From: Edaphobacter modestus
Lineage (GTDB): Bacteria > Acidobacteriota > Terriglobia > Terriglobales > Acidobacteriaceae
Length of the DNA: 64,000 nucleotides
Direction: 5' to 3'
Assembly: GCF_004217555.1 (NCBI RefSeq)
Contig: NZ_SHKW01000007.1
Location: forward strand, 124,001-188,000
The notes below the pieces were generated by a model, which was given only the letters and a program-made list of their open reading frames with translations, was not told the origin of the DNA and ran no database searches. A program made the position numbers and the translations under genes. Shown piece by piece: positions 1 through 9,561 of this stretch (position 1 is its first letter; the number at the start of each line of letters is the position of its first letter).

Positions 1-1
1 T

Positions 2-601
2 CCAAACAACAAATTTGTACTGCAGACCGACCTGGGGCAGGACCGGATCTATGTTTACAGCCTCAATCCGGTATCAGGCAAACTTACTCCGGCAGAGGTT
101 CCCTTTGTCGCTCTTCCTCCGGGCGACGGCCCCAGGCACCTTGCGTTTCATCCCAATGGACGTTGGCTCTACTCGATTCAGGAAGAGGCCTCGACTTTAA
201 CGTTTTTCAGCTACGACTCCACTTCCGGCGGTCTCATTTCGCAGCAAACCATTTCGGCCTTGCCTCCAGGCTTTGCAGGAACGAGCTTTGCATCGGAGCT
301 GCGATTCTCTGACGACGGACGTTTTCTCTACGTGGCGAACCGTCTGTACGACGGCATTGCCGTCTTCGCGGTGAATTTCAAGGGCGAACTTAAATATGTC
401 GGAGAGGCTGCTACGCGGGGTGATTATCCCAGGCAGTTCACGATCGATCCAACAGGCAACTTCCTTTACTCCTGTAATCAGCGCAGCGATAACCTTACGT
501 CGTTCCGGATCGATCGCGGATCCGGGGTGCCTAAGTTTATCGGGCAGTATGTGCCTGCGGGAAGTCCGTCGTGCATCATCTTTCTGCCTTCTGGAAGGTG
601 A
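2..601 (+). CDS. Lactonase-family beta-propeller protein, C-terminal part (cut by window edge)
   Basis: The frame is open from the first bases and ends in TGA, giving the last ~199 residues of a seven-bladed propeller of the 6-phosphogluconolactonase/YbhE (lactonase) family. Repeated blade signatures are visible: GPRHLAFHPNGRWLYS, SELRFSDDGRFLYVANR and QFTIDPTGNFLYSCNQ, each a strand ending in a (F/W)LY-S/V-N unit. The end at SPSCIIFLP is normal for the family. Members hydrolyse sugar lactones or related cyclic esters; the exact substrate is not readable from this part. The N-terminus lies outside the window, so export and start cannot be judged. Confidence 0.8.
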   Translation, partial: PNNKFVLQTDLGQDRIYVYSLNPVSGKLTPAEVPFVALPPGDGPRHLAFHPNGRWLYSIQEEASTLTFFSYDSTSGGLISQQTISALPPGFAGTSFASELRFSDDGRFLYVANRLYDGIAVFAVNFKGELKYVGEAATRGDYPRQFTIDPTGNFLYSCNQRSDNLTSFRIDRGSGVPKFIGQYVPAGSPSCIIFLPSGR

Positions 602-1187
602 GACACGGCGGCCAATAACAAGGTCCGGGCAGCACAGTGGAGATGTGACTGCCTGGACGTTATCTCCTGAGAGGAAGCTAAGGCGTCGTGGACTCGAAGA
701 GCTGATAACGATGGTCGAGTTGCCACTGCTCTGCAGCCTTTTCGGGCAATGTTGCATCAACTCGCAATTAGGCAATCAGCATACAAGTAATGGTGTGACT
801 GATCACGGTCGGACCGCTACAGGCTGTGCAAGAAAGTTAATGCAACAGTGCCGTATAAGGATGTTCGTGATGGCGACGTACAAATAGCGTACATCGATAA
901 CCCGAAAACATCCCGAACAGTCCCACAGGATCCTAAATCGGCTCGGTATAATCTATTTACTTTCAGTTACATACACTCATTCTAAACCGCTTAGCTGAAT
1001 TGGAAGGCGCCTGAAAAGGCCGGCGGTGGTGGTTCGATCCCGTCTCTGGCATGAGGTGAGTTACTGCCAACCAAACACATCCTTGTCAAGTTCTCAGAGC
1101 AGGTATATAGTTCTCGTTCGAAGCCCTAAACCTGATGGATCGCAATACCGCCCATAGAGAAAGTACTGTTTAAAGTCAGGGTGTCAC
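602..1187. other. Intergenic region with no convincing gene
   Basis: Short open frames here have no start signal or recognisable motif. The only structured item is the tRNA-like stretch near 990-1050. The last 100 bases must hold the promoter of the regulator starting at 1188; no clear -35/-10 pair was identified. Confidence 0.5.
990..1051 (+). pseudogene. Degenerate tRNA-Phe-like remnant
   Basis: The stretch contains a D-arm-like TTAGCTGAATTGGAAGGC, an anticodon-loop-like CTGAAAA (anticodon GAA would be Phe) and a convincing T-arm: stem GGTGG/CCGTC around the seven-base loop TTCGATC, followed by TCTGGCA. The anticodon stem is too short and no matching 5' acceptor half (TGCCAGA) is present upstream, so it does not fold as a complete tRNA. 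It could be a decayed tRNA or a 3' tRNA fragment left by an integration event. Coordinates are approximate. Confidence 0.35.
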
Positions 1188-2660
1188 GTGGCAACTCTTC
1201 CGAAGTCCGAAACAACAGCGACGAAGTTTTCATTCGAGCAGGACGAGAGATGGCTTCTCGTACAACGCATCGTTAGAAGCAAGCCTTTCGTCAGAGCGTC
1301 GCAACTTCGGGAAATTCTGATCTATGTGACACACCAGGTTCTTTTGAACGAAGGGATCGCAATCCCTGAGCATGAAATTGCATGCAAGGTGCTTGGACGA
1401 AGAGAAGGATTCAACCCGAATGATGACAATATCGTCAGGGTCCAGGCCGGACATCTTCGAAAGAAACTGGATCAATATTTTGCGACCGAGGGTTGCGACG
1501 AATCCTATGTCCTGGTGATTCCCAAAGGGACTTACGTCCCCCGCTTCCTACCAAAGCAGAAGAAAGATCTTCGTGACGATGCTGTCTGCAAGACGGAACA
1601 GGCTCTAACAGAGCCTCATTCTACCTTCGTGACCGAATCTCTCTCGTCGAGAGTTAACCAGAAGCGAACGCCAATCCTTTTTTACACGCGCAGCCAACGA
1701 GACATCGAATCTTTTGCTTCGGATCTTTCCGAGAAACCCCTTGCTGTATCGTCATGGACTCTGGGGTCGCAGCCAAGTGTTCAATGGTACCGGCTTCTAA
1801 TGGCGTTCGCTCTTGGAATTGGAGCGGTGATTTGTTTTAGTAGATTGACATCGACATCGCCCTCTCTCGCTGCGACGAAGGCTTTGCCTCGAAATATTAT
1901 TGAGCAGCGCATCTTTGTTGCGAGATCACCGTTATCCATCGTGACAACGGACTCAAGTCTTGTCCTCCTGCAAAATACCCTGCATACTGACATCTCGATC
2001 AGTGACTATATAAGTGGTCAGTATCCACTTAATCTTCTTCAGTATGCCTCCAATGCGGAACTGCGTGTCGCCCTCGAGAACGCTGCCAATGGCCGCTATA
2101 CAAGTCTTGGAGACCTCACCATCGCCTGGCGATGCGAAGAGTTGGCTCAGCAACTCGGAACTCTATCGACACTACGGTATGCGCGCTATATGAGCGTGCG
2201 CGACTTTGAGAAGGGCAACTTCATTCTCATCGGAAGCCGTAGAGGAAATCCCTGGACATCTCTCTTTGAACCTCAACTCAACTTCGCCCTTGAAGAAGAT
2301 AAACAAACCCATCTGTTTCATTTTGTGAATAAGAATCCTCAAAGTGGTGAACAGAAGACTTATTCCAATCAACAGGAGCCGCACGGAGACTACCTGAGCT
2401 ATGTTGACATCGCGCTTGTCCCTAATCTAACCAAGACGGGTTATGTTCTTCTTCTCAATGGATCCGTGATGGACTCCAACGAAGCGGCCGCACAACTTGT
2501 CTTCGATGGAGATTTATCTGTTCCGCTCTTACGTAGAGTGAATAATCAGGACGCTGGCAAATCGCAAGCTATTGAAATTTTTCTTCGTGTTCACTCGCTG
2601 CAAGGTGCACCGAGCAAATTCGACGTCATTGCCACGAGAAGCGCCCCCATAAATTCCTGA
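1188..2660 (+). CDS. Membrane-anchored winged-helix regulator (acidobacterial type)
   Basis: 490 residues from a GTG start; a truncated paralogue at 10793 begins with GTG at the same point and shares the preceding TCAGGGTGTYACGTGGCA context. Residues ~20-125 resemble an OmpR/ToxR-like winged-helix DNA-binding domain, ending in the signature VRVQAGHLRKKLDQYF...PKGTYVPRF. One hydrophobic segment (WYRLLMAFALGIGAVICFS, about residue 205-223) is followed by ~260 residues presumably outside the membrane. ToxR-like one-component regulators of this layout are common beside TonB receptors in Acidobacteriota. It lies convergent with the GH31 remnant and near the receptor at 4055-7588, so control of glycan uptake is a reasonable inference. 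The ligand is unknown. Confidence 0.65.
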   Translation: MATLPKSETTATKFSFEQDERWLLVQRIVRSKPFVRASQLREILIYVTHQVLLNEGIAIPEHEIACKVLGRREGFNPNDDNIVRVQAGHLRKKLDQYFATEGCDESYVLVIPKGTYVPRFLPKQKKDLRDDAVCKTEQALTEPHSTFVTESLSSRVNQKRTPILFYTRSQRDIESFASDLSEKPLAVSSWTLGSQPSVQWYRLLMAFALGIGAVICFSRLTSTSPSLAATKALPRNIIEQRIFVARSPLSIVTTDSSLVLLQNTLHTDISISDYISGQYPLNLLQYASNAELRVALENAANGRYTSLGDLTIAWRCEELAQQLGTLSTLRYARYMSVRDFEKGNFILIGSRRGNPWTSLFEPQLNFALEEDKQTHLFHFVNKNPQSGEQKTYSNQQEPHGDYLSYVDIALVPNLTKTGYVLLLNGSVMDSNEAAAQLVFDGDLSVPLLRRVNNQDAGKSQAIEIFLRVHSLQGAPSKFDVIATRSAPINS

Positions 2661-2684
2661 GCGGAAATTGGTGCCAAGCTCACT

Positions 2685-3963
2685 TCATTGCGGTGTGCCA
2701 TCGTTCAGTTGAACTAGTGCAGATTCTAAGGACACCCGGTAATGTTGGGCGCGTTCGGGGACGATCTGGCTGCTGTTGTACTTCACGAGCTGCTTTGAAA
2801 GCTGATCGCTGGGAAGATGTGCGACCGGATCAAGGAGTTGTTGCACGGAAGCCTTCGCAGCAGAGTACCTTTGGGCAAAATGGGATAGCTCCTCGCGCGC
2901 TGTTTCAGGGCGGTAGCTGATTCGGTCGCCTTCGATGAGAGGATCGGGGGACCATGCAAAGGGCCATTCCTGGTTTAGGGTGTCGTAGGCGGAGTGGAGC
3001 CGAACAACAGCTCCGGCAAACCCATCGAGCTTTGTGCGTGTCGACAGAGAACCTGGACCACGACGAACTTCGATGTGGACCGCCTCTGTTACAGGATGCG
3101 AAGCGACAAGAATGATCGTCGAAAGAGTGTTGCCGTCATAGGCCCACCCAGGCGTGTTTGAGTCTGAGGGCCGAAATGTGAGTGCCTGGCCGTTGGCTAG
3201 AACAGCTTCAGGTGGCCAGTCGGCGGGTAAGCGTAGTTCATAGCCACGACTCGACGGCATGCTGGGATAGTTGCCCCGAACAGGCGTGATCTCAACCGTG
3301 AGCGTATCGCCATATTGCGTCGCAGAGATAGGCATAAGCGCGAAGACACCACGCTTATAAGCCTCTGAGTCACTTCCATCTTCGTAAAGTGTGTAAGACG
3401 AAGACTGTCCATCAGCCAGCGGCCAGACATTCAGGATGAGAGGATCGACAGGCTTCTGGCCGGTATATTGCATAGGCGGCTGCATTGGAACGATTGCGCC
3501 GGCGCGCAGATAGACCGGGACCTGACGAATCGAGAACGAACGTTCCACCATTGCAGGACCCGAGAGATGTTTGCCCGAAGTCCATTCGATCCACTCTCCG
3601 TTTGGTATCCAGACACTTTGCTTCGCTAACTGAGTTGAGGGATCAACGGCATGAGTGATCGGCGAGACAATCATAGAGTCGCCATATGCATACTCTCCTT
3701 TGTCGCTATAAGCCTCGGCGGCTTCCGGATAGTCATAATAGAGCGGATGTACGAAGGCGGTACCGGTATCGTAGGTGCGGCGTGCTTCGGTATAGATGTA
3801 AGGTTCCAAAGCATAGCGAAGCTGAAAGGTGGACAAAGAGAGGCGCCAACAGGGCGAGTATCAACGCTGTTCTGAATAGGTTCCACTGACGAAATGATGC
3901 GAATGGGTGGATGGCTTCTCTCATCTGGACTGCTTTCTGAAGCGCACTATTCTTAGACCTCAT
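2685..3963 (-). pseudogene. GH31 alpha-glycosidase, internally deleted and frameshifted
   Basis: Reading from 3836 down to 2685 gives 383 residues matching the C-terminal third of glycoside hydrolase family 31 (alpha-glucosidase/alpha-xylosidase): LRYALEPYIY, AFVHPLYYDYP, YGDSMIVSPI, WIPNGEWIEWTSG and a beta-sandwich. The catalytic barrel with its nucleophile and acid Asp is absent. Just upstream, in another frame, 3963-3840 encodes a signal-peptide-like start (RTALILALLAPLFVHLSA). The simplest reading is that a central deletion joined the signal peptide out of frame to the C-terminal part, near 3840. It lies downstream of, and on the same strand as, the TonB receptor gene, as expected for a polysaccharide-utilisation pair. 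The gene should be non-functional. Confidence 0.8.
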
Positions 3964-4054
3964 AGAGATTTCTTTCTATCTGAAATGAGCGTCGGCAAGG
4001 TAGAGGCCGGAGGCCAACAAAGCCAATGAAATCTGGGCATCTTGTGTTCGCGGT

Positions 4055-7000
4055 TCAAAATAAGATCTTCAATGCGACCTGGATCTGACGTGGGGAGTTG
4101 ACTTGCGAAGAAATATTGCCGCCAAAGGTTGAGCTTGACACACTCGTATCTGGTCCTGAAAAGGCTGGCGTATTGAAGGCATTGAACGCCTCGCCCCGCA
4201 CAACTGCTTTGAATCTTTCCGTCAAAGAGAATTGTTTGAATATTGAGATGTCGAGATTCTGCAGGCCTGGATTGCGGAGGTAGCCCGAAGTCCGCGACAT
4301 ATTTCCTAAGGTGTAGGTTGCTGGTTGTGAGAAAGCCGCTGTGTTGAAGTACTTGTTAAACCGGCTCTGCACCGACCCTCCCAGACTTGCTTTCTGCCCG
4401 TTCCAGTTGGGGCGTTCCCCGGGGTTGAAGATGTTAGCTACGTTATTGGCAGAGAAGGCGAGCGGAGTTCCATTGTGCGCAGAGTAGATTCCATTGAACT
4501 GGTATCCGCCGAGAATCGCGTCGACCACGCGGTTCCAGTTGTGTCCAAACCGTTCGCCACGCCCGAATGGAAGACCGTAAACGCCACTAATAACCAGGTT
4601 GCGAGATATATCGAAGGTTGAGAGAGAATACGAGTCCTGCTTGAGTGGAATACTCGCATCTTGATAAACACCGTTCGAGCCAAAGTTCGAATTGCTGATG
4701 GAATAATCATCCAGCGACTTGCCGCCTGTGTAGGCAACAAGAAGCGTGGCGTTGTTGGTGAAACGCCTTTCCACACGTACCTGCACCGAATCGTAATGCG
4801 AGATGGCGCCGATATCCTGATATCCATTGACGGCCGTAAACTGCGGGTACGGTGCGAGCAGATAGCGTCTCTGAACCGTAGCCCCTGAGAGCGGCCCGGA
4901 GATCTGGACCTTCCCCTGGAATGGATTCGGTACGGTATCCAGCAGCTTACCGCCCATCGCAAGAGCTGAGTCAGGAAGCTGATTGTAACTCGGGCTATAC
5001 GGCAGTTGCAGACCGTGGGCTCCGACATAGGAGACGCCGATCAGCCAGTTCGACGGAAGTTGGTATTCGATGCCGAATTGATAGTTTTCCGAATACGGAG
5101 AAGGCTGACGGCGCAAGCCAGCAACGATCCCGCCTCCTGTCCCGGTAAGAAGACCGGCGGAGCTTCCTGTCGATGGAACAAATGTCCCTCCGGGAAATGG
5201 GTTGGAGAGATAGTTATTAGGCGTGGCTCCATCCAGTGTTCCGAAATAGGTGGTGGTGGCTCGATAGCCTGTGTTCTGAACCGTAGATGCGGCCTGATTC
5301 GGGCTATCGGCAAAGTAAATCCCAAACGCGCCGCGAATAACTAACGGGTTAGTCAGGTGATAAGCGAACCCGAATCGAGGCGAGAAGTTTTTGTAATTTG
5401 GGTCGGTCGTATTCCTCGGATTGCCGTTGACACCGGCATACTGCAGACCCCCTTTTAGCCCAGCGATCCCGGTCATCCCAGCAAGTGGGGATGGAACATC
5501 AAGGTCCAGATAGGTCGTTTGGTTGTGGCGCTCAGTCCTCGGACGAAACAGGTCATACCTTAATCCCATGTTGAGAGTCAGCTTGTTAGTCAGCTTCCAG
5601 TCATCCTGAATGTAGGCAGCAAAATAGTGGCTGGTTGTATTGACGATCTTAAAGTAGTGAATGACGCTCCCGGATCCAAGACCGAGGAGATACGAGGCGA
5701 ACCCGTCTCCTGCTGTGCTTGAGGCCGTCAGAGCGTTCGAACCCTGGGTCATGTTCGTGCCAAAGCTGAAGGCACCCGTCGATGTGCCGTCTTGGTTGGA
5801 GTTATTTGCGAGAATCCGGAATTCTCCACCAAAATTGAGCGTGTGATGCGTCAGCACCTTTGTGTTGTTGATGAGAAATGAGTTCGTCAGGAAGCCAGAC
5901 GTCCCTTTACCTTGCTGGGCGCCAGAACCGATCGCGAGATATCCGGTCGGTGCGATTCCGGGAAAGGTAAGAGCGGTCGAAGAACTCGCAACTGCTGCAG
6001 ATGCCAGATAGGACGGAAAACCTAAGGCTGTCGGGTCAAATCCATCCGCGGCCGTTGCGGTGTTGTAATAAACATGGCTCACACCAGCCCGCAGTTCGAA
6101 GATGTACGTTGGACTCTTGGCAAAGGTATAGTCCAGCCCGGCACCAATCGCCGGTTGAGCCCCCGTTGATGCATTCTGTGCTATCTGAATCGCGGCAGGA
6201 AATAGATGAGCATAATCTGATGTCGGATTTCTCTTCGAAAAGCGGAACGACACGCGCTGACGATCGGAGAGAATCTCATCCACCTTGATGTCGTATTGAT
6301 TGATCGTGACCGGTGCTGAACCGCTGGCGAAGTAATTGTTCTTTCCAAACGCACCGGGAGTATTTGGCAGCGGATAATACTTGAGAATGTTGGCCGCTAC
6401 AGCATCAAAACGGCTTGGATCGATCTTGTTTCCAGCAAATGCTGTTCGCGTATAGGTTGTAGCTCCTGAGGCGGAGACGCTCTTCTGGGTCGTTGCTGGA
6501 TCGTAGATCGTAATCGGTGCGCCGGTACTCGTTGTAAGCGCGGAAAAGTCTCCCTGGCGCTCAGCCAGTGTCGGCACTGTTGCCGTGAGAGTACTCGCGG
6601 TGTCCTGCCGGAGACCTTCGTAGTCAACAAAGAAAAACGTCTTATTACGACCGTTGTATAGCTTCGGAATATATACCGGCCCGCCGAGGCTGAAACCGAA
6701 CTGATTCCGCTTGAAACTCGGCAATTTGAATCCATACTTGTTGGCAAAATAGTTGTTCGCATCCAGATACGAGTTGCGGAGGTAATCGTATACGCTGCCA
6801 TGCAGATCGTTCGTGCCTGACTTGTAAACGATGTTCATGATGCCTCCTGCAGCGTTCCCGAACTGCGATGAAAAATTACTGGTCTGCATCTTGAACTCCT
6901 GGGTGGCGTCCACCGAGGGAAAGATGCTGAGCACTGCAACATTGTCCAGCGGAGGAGCGGAGGGAACTCCATCCAGAAGGACGTCGGTATTTCCCGCCCT

Positions 7001-7588
7001 TGCGCCGTTCACGTTGAACTGAAGACCGGTGAAACTCGAGTTGACCGATCCTGTGACACCTGGAACCAGAAGAGCCAGGCTAAAAGGATTCCTCTGGTTC
7101 AGCGGCAGGTTTTCGATGCTTCTGTTGCCGATGACCTGTCCAATGTCTGAGCTTTGAGTTTCCAGCAGCGGCTCAGCCGAGTTCACCTGGACTGTCTCGG
7201 CGGCTGATCCCACCTCCAGAACAATTTCCAGTTGTGCCGTCTGATCCACGTTCAATGCCAAACCTGACCGGACGAGGCGCTTGAATCCCGACGCGTCCAC
7301 CGTGACGGAGTAGGGTCCAGGCGGCAGATTGGACACCTCGAACCGTCCTTCAGCGTTCGTCTGAGTCTTTGTCGTCACCTGGGTTCCGGTATTGGCGATG
7401 GAGACCCTGGCATTGGGGATTACTGCGGCGCTTGAGTCGCGGACGATTCCACCAAGCGAAGCTGTAATTCTTTGTGCATGGGATATCGACGCACTTGAAA
7501 GGAGGAGAGCGATAGCCAACGACCGAAGAATCCAGGAGCTTTTGGCCAGAGGTTCGAAGATGAGGCGGTTTTTTGAATTGTGGTGCAC
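4055..7588 (-). CDS. TonB-dependent receptor, Oar-like, with carboxypeptidase-regulatory domain
   Basis: About 1177 residues. The chosen start is the GTG at 7588-7586, preceded by TTGGAGG at good spacing; a TTG four codons upstream is less likely. A signal peptide (SLAIALLLSSASISHAQ) leads to an Ig-like carboxypeptidase-regulatory domain (~40-120, ITASLGGIVRDSSAAVIPNARV), a plug domain (~125-240, NLPLNQRNPFSLALLVPGV) and a long 22-stranded barrel ending in a C-terminal Phe (QVALKILF), as needed for outer-membrane assembly. Such receptors in Acidobacteriota are thought to import glycans or other large ligands using TonB energy. The broken GH31 gene lies downstream on the same strand. The upstream region carries the paired TTTACSG motif. 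Confidence 0.9.
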   Translation of the reverse strand: MHHNSKNRLIFEPLAKSSWILRSLAIALLLSSASISHAQRITASLGGIVRDSSAAVIPNARVSIANTGTQVTTKTQTNAEGRFEVSNLPPGPYSVTVDASGFKRLVRSGLALNVDQTAQLEIVLEVGSAAETVQVNSAEPLLETQSSDIGQVIGNRSIENLPLNQRNPFSLALLVPGVTGSVNSSFTGLQFNVNGARAGNTDVLLDGVPSAPPLDNVAVLSIFPSVDATQEFKMQTSNFSSQFGNAAGGIMNIVYKSGTNDLHGSVYDYLRNSYLDANNYFANKYGFKLPSFKRNQFGFSLGGPVYIPKLYNGRNKTFFFVDYEGLRQDTASTLTATVPTLAERQGDFSALTTSTGAPITIYDPATTQKSVSASGATTYTRTAFAGNKIDPSRFDAVAANILKYYPLPNTPGAFGKNNYFASGSAPVTINQYDIKVDEILSDRQRVSFRFSKRNPTSDYAHLFPAAIQIAQNASTGAQPAIGAGLDYTFAKSPTYIFELRAGVSHVYYNTATAADGFDPTALGFPSYLASAAVASSSTALTFPGIAPTGYLAIGSGAQQGKGTSGFLTNSFLINNTKVLTHHTLNFGGEFRILANNSNQDGTSTGAFSFGTNMTQGSNALTASSTAGDGFASYLLGLGSGSVIHYFKIVNTTSHYFAAYIQDDWKLTNKLTLNMGLRYDLFRPRTERHNQTTYLDLDVPSPLAGMTGIAGLKGGLQYAGVNGNPRNTTDPNYKNFSPRFGFAYHLTNPLVIRGAFGIYFADSPNQAASTVQNTGYRATTTYFGTLDGATPNNYLSNPFPGGTFVPSTGSSAGLLTGTGGGIVAGLRRQPSPYSENYQFGIEYQLPSNWLIGVSYVGAHGLQLPYSPSYNQLPDSALAMGGKLLDTVPNPFQGKVQISGPLSGATVQRRYLLAPYPQFTAVNGYQDIGAISHYDSVQVRVERRFTNNATLLVAYTGGKSLDDYSISNSNFGSNGVYQDASIPLKQDSYSLSTFDISRNLVISGVYGLPFGRGERFGHNWNRVVDAILGGYQFNGIYSAHNGTPLAFSANNVANIFNPGERPNWNGQKASLGGSVQSRFNKYFNTAAFSQPATYTLGNMSRTSGYLRNPGLQNLDISIFKQFSLTERFKAVVRGEAFNAFNTPAFSGPDTSVSSSTFGGNISSQVNSPRQIQVALKILF

Positions 7589-7709
7589 TGCAGCCTCCAA
7601 GAATGAGAGATCAGATCTGACTAAGGAGCGAACCCAGCCTGAAACAAGAGGCGAGCAGTTGGCCTAATCAAGACTCGTCCGTAGTAAATGACCGATCCGA
7701 AAAGCAAGC

Positions 7710-7750
7710 AAGGTTAATTTACCGTCAATCGACTTTCCTTTACGGTATAA
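7710..7750. promoter_or_regulatory. Paired TTTACSG motif upstream of TonB receptor
   Basis: AAGGTTAATTTACCG (7710-7724) is followed 21 bases later by TTTACGGTATAA (7739-7750). The same arrangement, AAGGTTAATTTACGG then TTTACGGTTAATT spaced 20 bases, occurs at 10730-10770 in front of the truncated winged-helix regulator. Two half-sites two helical turns apart suggest an operator, perhaps for that regulator family. This is an inference from sequence sharing only. Confidence 0.45.
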
Positions 7751-8062
7751 AGCGTTTATATTCAATTGGTTGCCATTCAAGCATGGACTGGGCATCGTTC
7801 GATAGGGATCCACAAACGAGATTTAAATGAGTCTGATACAGGGTATGGAAAGAGTTCGCTGGAAGAAGGTCGCTCAGTGTAGGCGACCAGTCGGGTCAAA
7901 GCCTTCTCGAAAATCTCTGGCTGCAGTAATGGATTTCGGCTCCGTAGCTCTTACATGTTCCTGCTTCTAGCTGACAATGATGTGGCCACCTTGCTCGCGG
8001 ATTTGCGTACACAGTAATCGGTATCGGCGATGTACGCGAACAATGGTTGGGACCTATACGCG
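7751..8062. other. Intergenic region with no gene seen
   Basis: Between the receptor's upstream motif and the end of the IS-interrupted gene. No frame with a start signal or family motif was found on either strand. Confidence 0.5.
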
Positions 8063-9238
8063 TTAGAAGCATGCGTAGCCTATCCGGTAATCGCTGGACG
8101 CCTCGAGCGCTACTGTTCCAGTGGCCATGACGAATCCCGTATTGCTAGGTGGGTAGATAAATATCTGGTCGTGCACTGGGGAACCTGTGGATGTCTGAGC
8201 TGCGGGGATACAAACGTTTGGCGGCTGCGCCAAAGGTCCTGCAAAGGTAACTGTCGTGACAACGGAATTGGCTGAAGGAGAACTACCGGTTCTGAACGAT
8301 ACCGCACCAGAAAGGCTCGTACTCTCAGGAGAGATTGAGACCCCGGTTGGGAACGTGCCAGCTCCGGGCCCTGCGACGACTGTGGGAGTCATAGAGCTAC
8401 CGATAAATTGAGTGGCCGCAATCTGCCCAGCCTTTACAAGCGCCGAAGAGTCTCCATAGGTTCCGTTCCCTACGCACAAACTCGCGGCTCCAGCAGAGCA
8501 AGGAGACACGCCGAGAAAGTTCGCAGATGCTGTAGGATTTTCCGACCATCCTATAACATAAGTGCTCCCAGTAGCCCGCAGATTACTTGGAGAAACTAAT
8601 ACCCTCGTGTTAGTGCCCCAGACCAGGCGTAGATTGCCATCCAATGCCCATTCGCTGCGAGTGCCGGTATTATTCAACTGGTTTGTTCCTTGCCAGTGAA
8701 AAACCGCACCGGGAGCTATCGAAGTCGTCATGGTCGTGCCTAAAGCATTCATGAACCCATTCGCCACGAATTGAGTGCTTGCACCAAGTTTGAGCAATGT
8801 AGCTCCAGTGCAAGAGCCAGAAGCGTTGACACATTCTGCTCGCAAGAAGATGACGTCGTCGCCAGCGTTCCCCCCAACGTTGCCGGTACCACTTACCGAC
8901 ATTACCGTACCGCTGGCATCAGAGGTTTCTACGATTCCATCGATATAACTGTGATACAAAAATGTTCCGTTCTCTACCGAAATACCAATTTGATTTGTTC
9001 TGACTCCTGCCCGGAACCCACGTATGGACGTGTACCCAAAACTATTGGTGCCTCCTGTCCTAGTAAAACGCATGGCTATGGAGTTGTTGTTCGCCGTGAT
9101 ATCTTCGAGAGCCATGCCCTCCGTAAAGGAGGTCGTATTGTCGAACCAATAGGCCGCGGAGGAGGGTGTTCCATTAAAATTATTCACTGCCACATTTATG
9201 AGGTGAATTTTTGATATATTGGAGTGCCCGGCTTGCTT
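8063..9238 (-). pseudogene. Secreted beta-rich protein, 3' part, cut by IS3 element
   Basis: About 390 residues in one frame, rich in Gly, Ser, Thr and Asn, with short beta-strand repeats (VNNFNGTPSSAAYWFDN, ITANNNSIAMRFTRTGG, IGISVENGTFLYHSYIDGI) that suggest a right-handed beta-helix or surface-fibre fold; it ends LEASSDYRIGYACF. Its 5' end is lost where the IS3-family element begins. The likely N-terminus lies beyond the element at 10618-10500 on the same strand. The family and function are not recognised. Any frame running on into the element is an antisense artefact. Confidence 0.6.
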
Positions 9239-9279
9239 TGTACCAGTGACTAAGAGACACACTGGAACGAGGAGAGCAT

Positions 9280-9561
9280 ATGGCACGAGGTAAGAGGTAT
9301 CAGCCAGAGCAGGTGGTGAACCTGCTCCGTCAGATTGAAGTGGCAGTGGCGAACGGGAAGACGACAGCGCAGGCGTGCAAGGAAGCGGAAATCGTGGAGC
9401 AGACGTACTTCCGTTGGCGCAAGGAGTATGGCGGTCTGCAGGTGGATCAGGCGAAGCGGTTGAAGGAGCTTGAGCAGGAGAACGCGAAGCTGAAACGGTT
9501 GGTCGCTGAGTTGAGCCTGGACAAGCTTGTGTTGAAGGACATCGCCTCGGGAAACTTCTAA
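9280..9561 (+). CDS. IS3-family transposase OrfA
   Basis: 93 residues with the family's N-terminal helix-turn-helix (RYQPEQVVNLLRQIE ... TYFRWRKEYGG) and a leucine-zipper-like tail (LKELEQENAKLKRLVAEL). It ends in TAA at 9559, four bases after the slippery heptamer GGGAAAC, so most translation yields OrfA alone and a fraction yields the OrfAB transposase. Confidence 0.9.
   Translation: MARGKRYQPEQVVNLLRQIEVAVANGKTTAQACKEAEIVEQTYFRWRKEYGGLQVDQAKRLKELEQENAKLKRLVAELSLDKLVLKDIASGNF
9549..9555 (+). promoter_or_regulatory. Programmed -1 frameshift site GGGAAAC
   Basis: In the OrfA frame the codons read TCG GGA AAC, exactly the X XXY YYZ phasing (G GGA AAC) needed for tandem slippage into the -1 frame, where OrfB is open (GGG AAA CTT). 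The OrfA stop follows within four bases. Confidence 0.75.
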
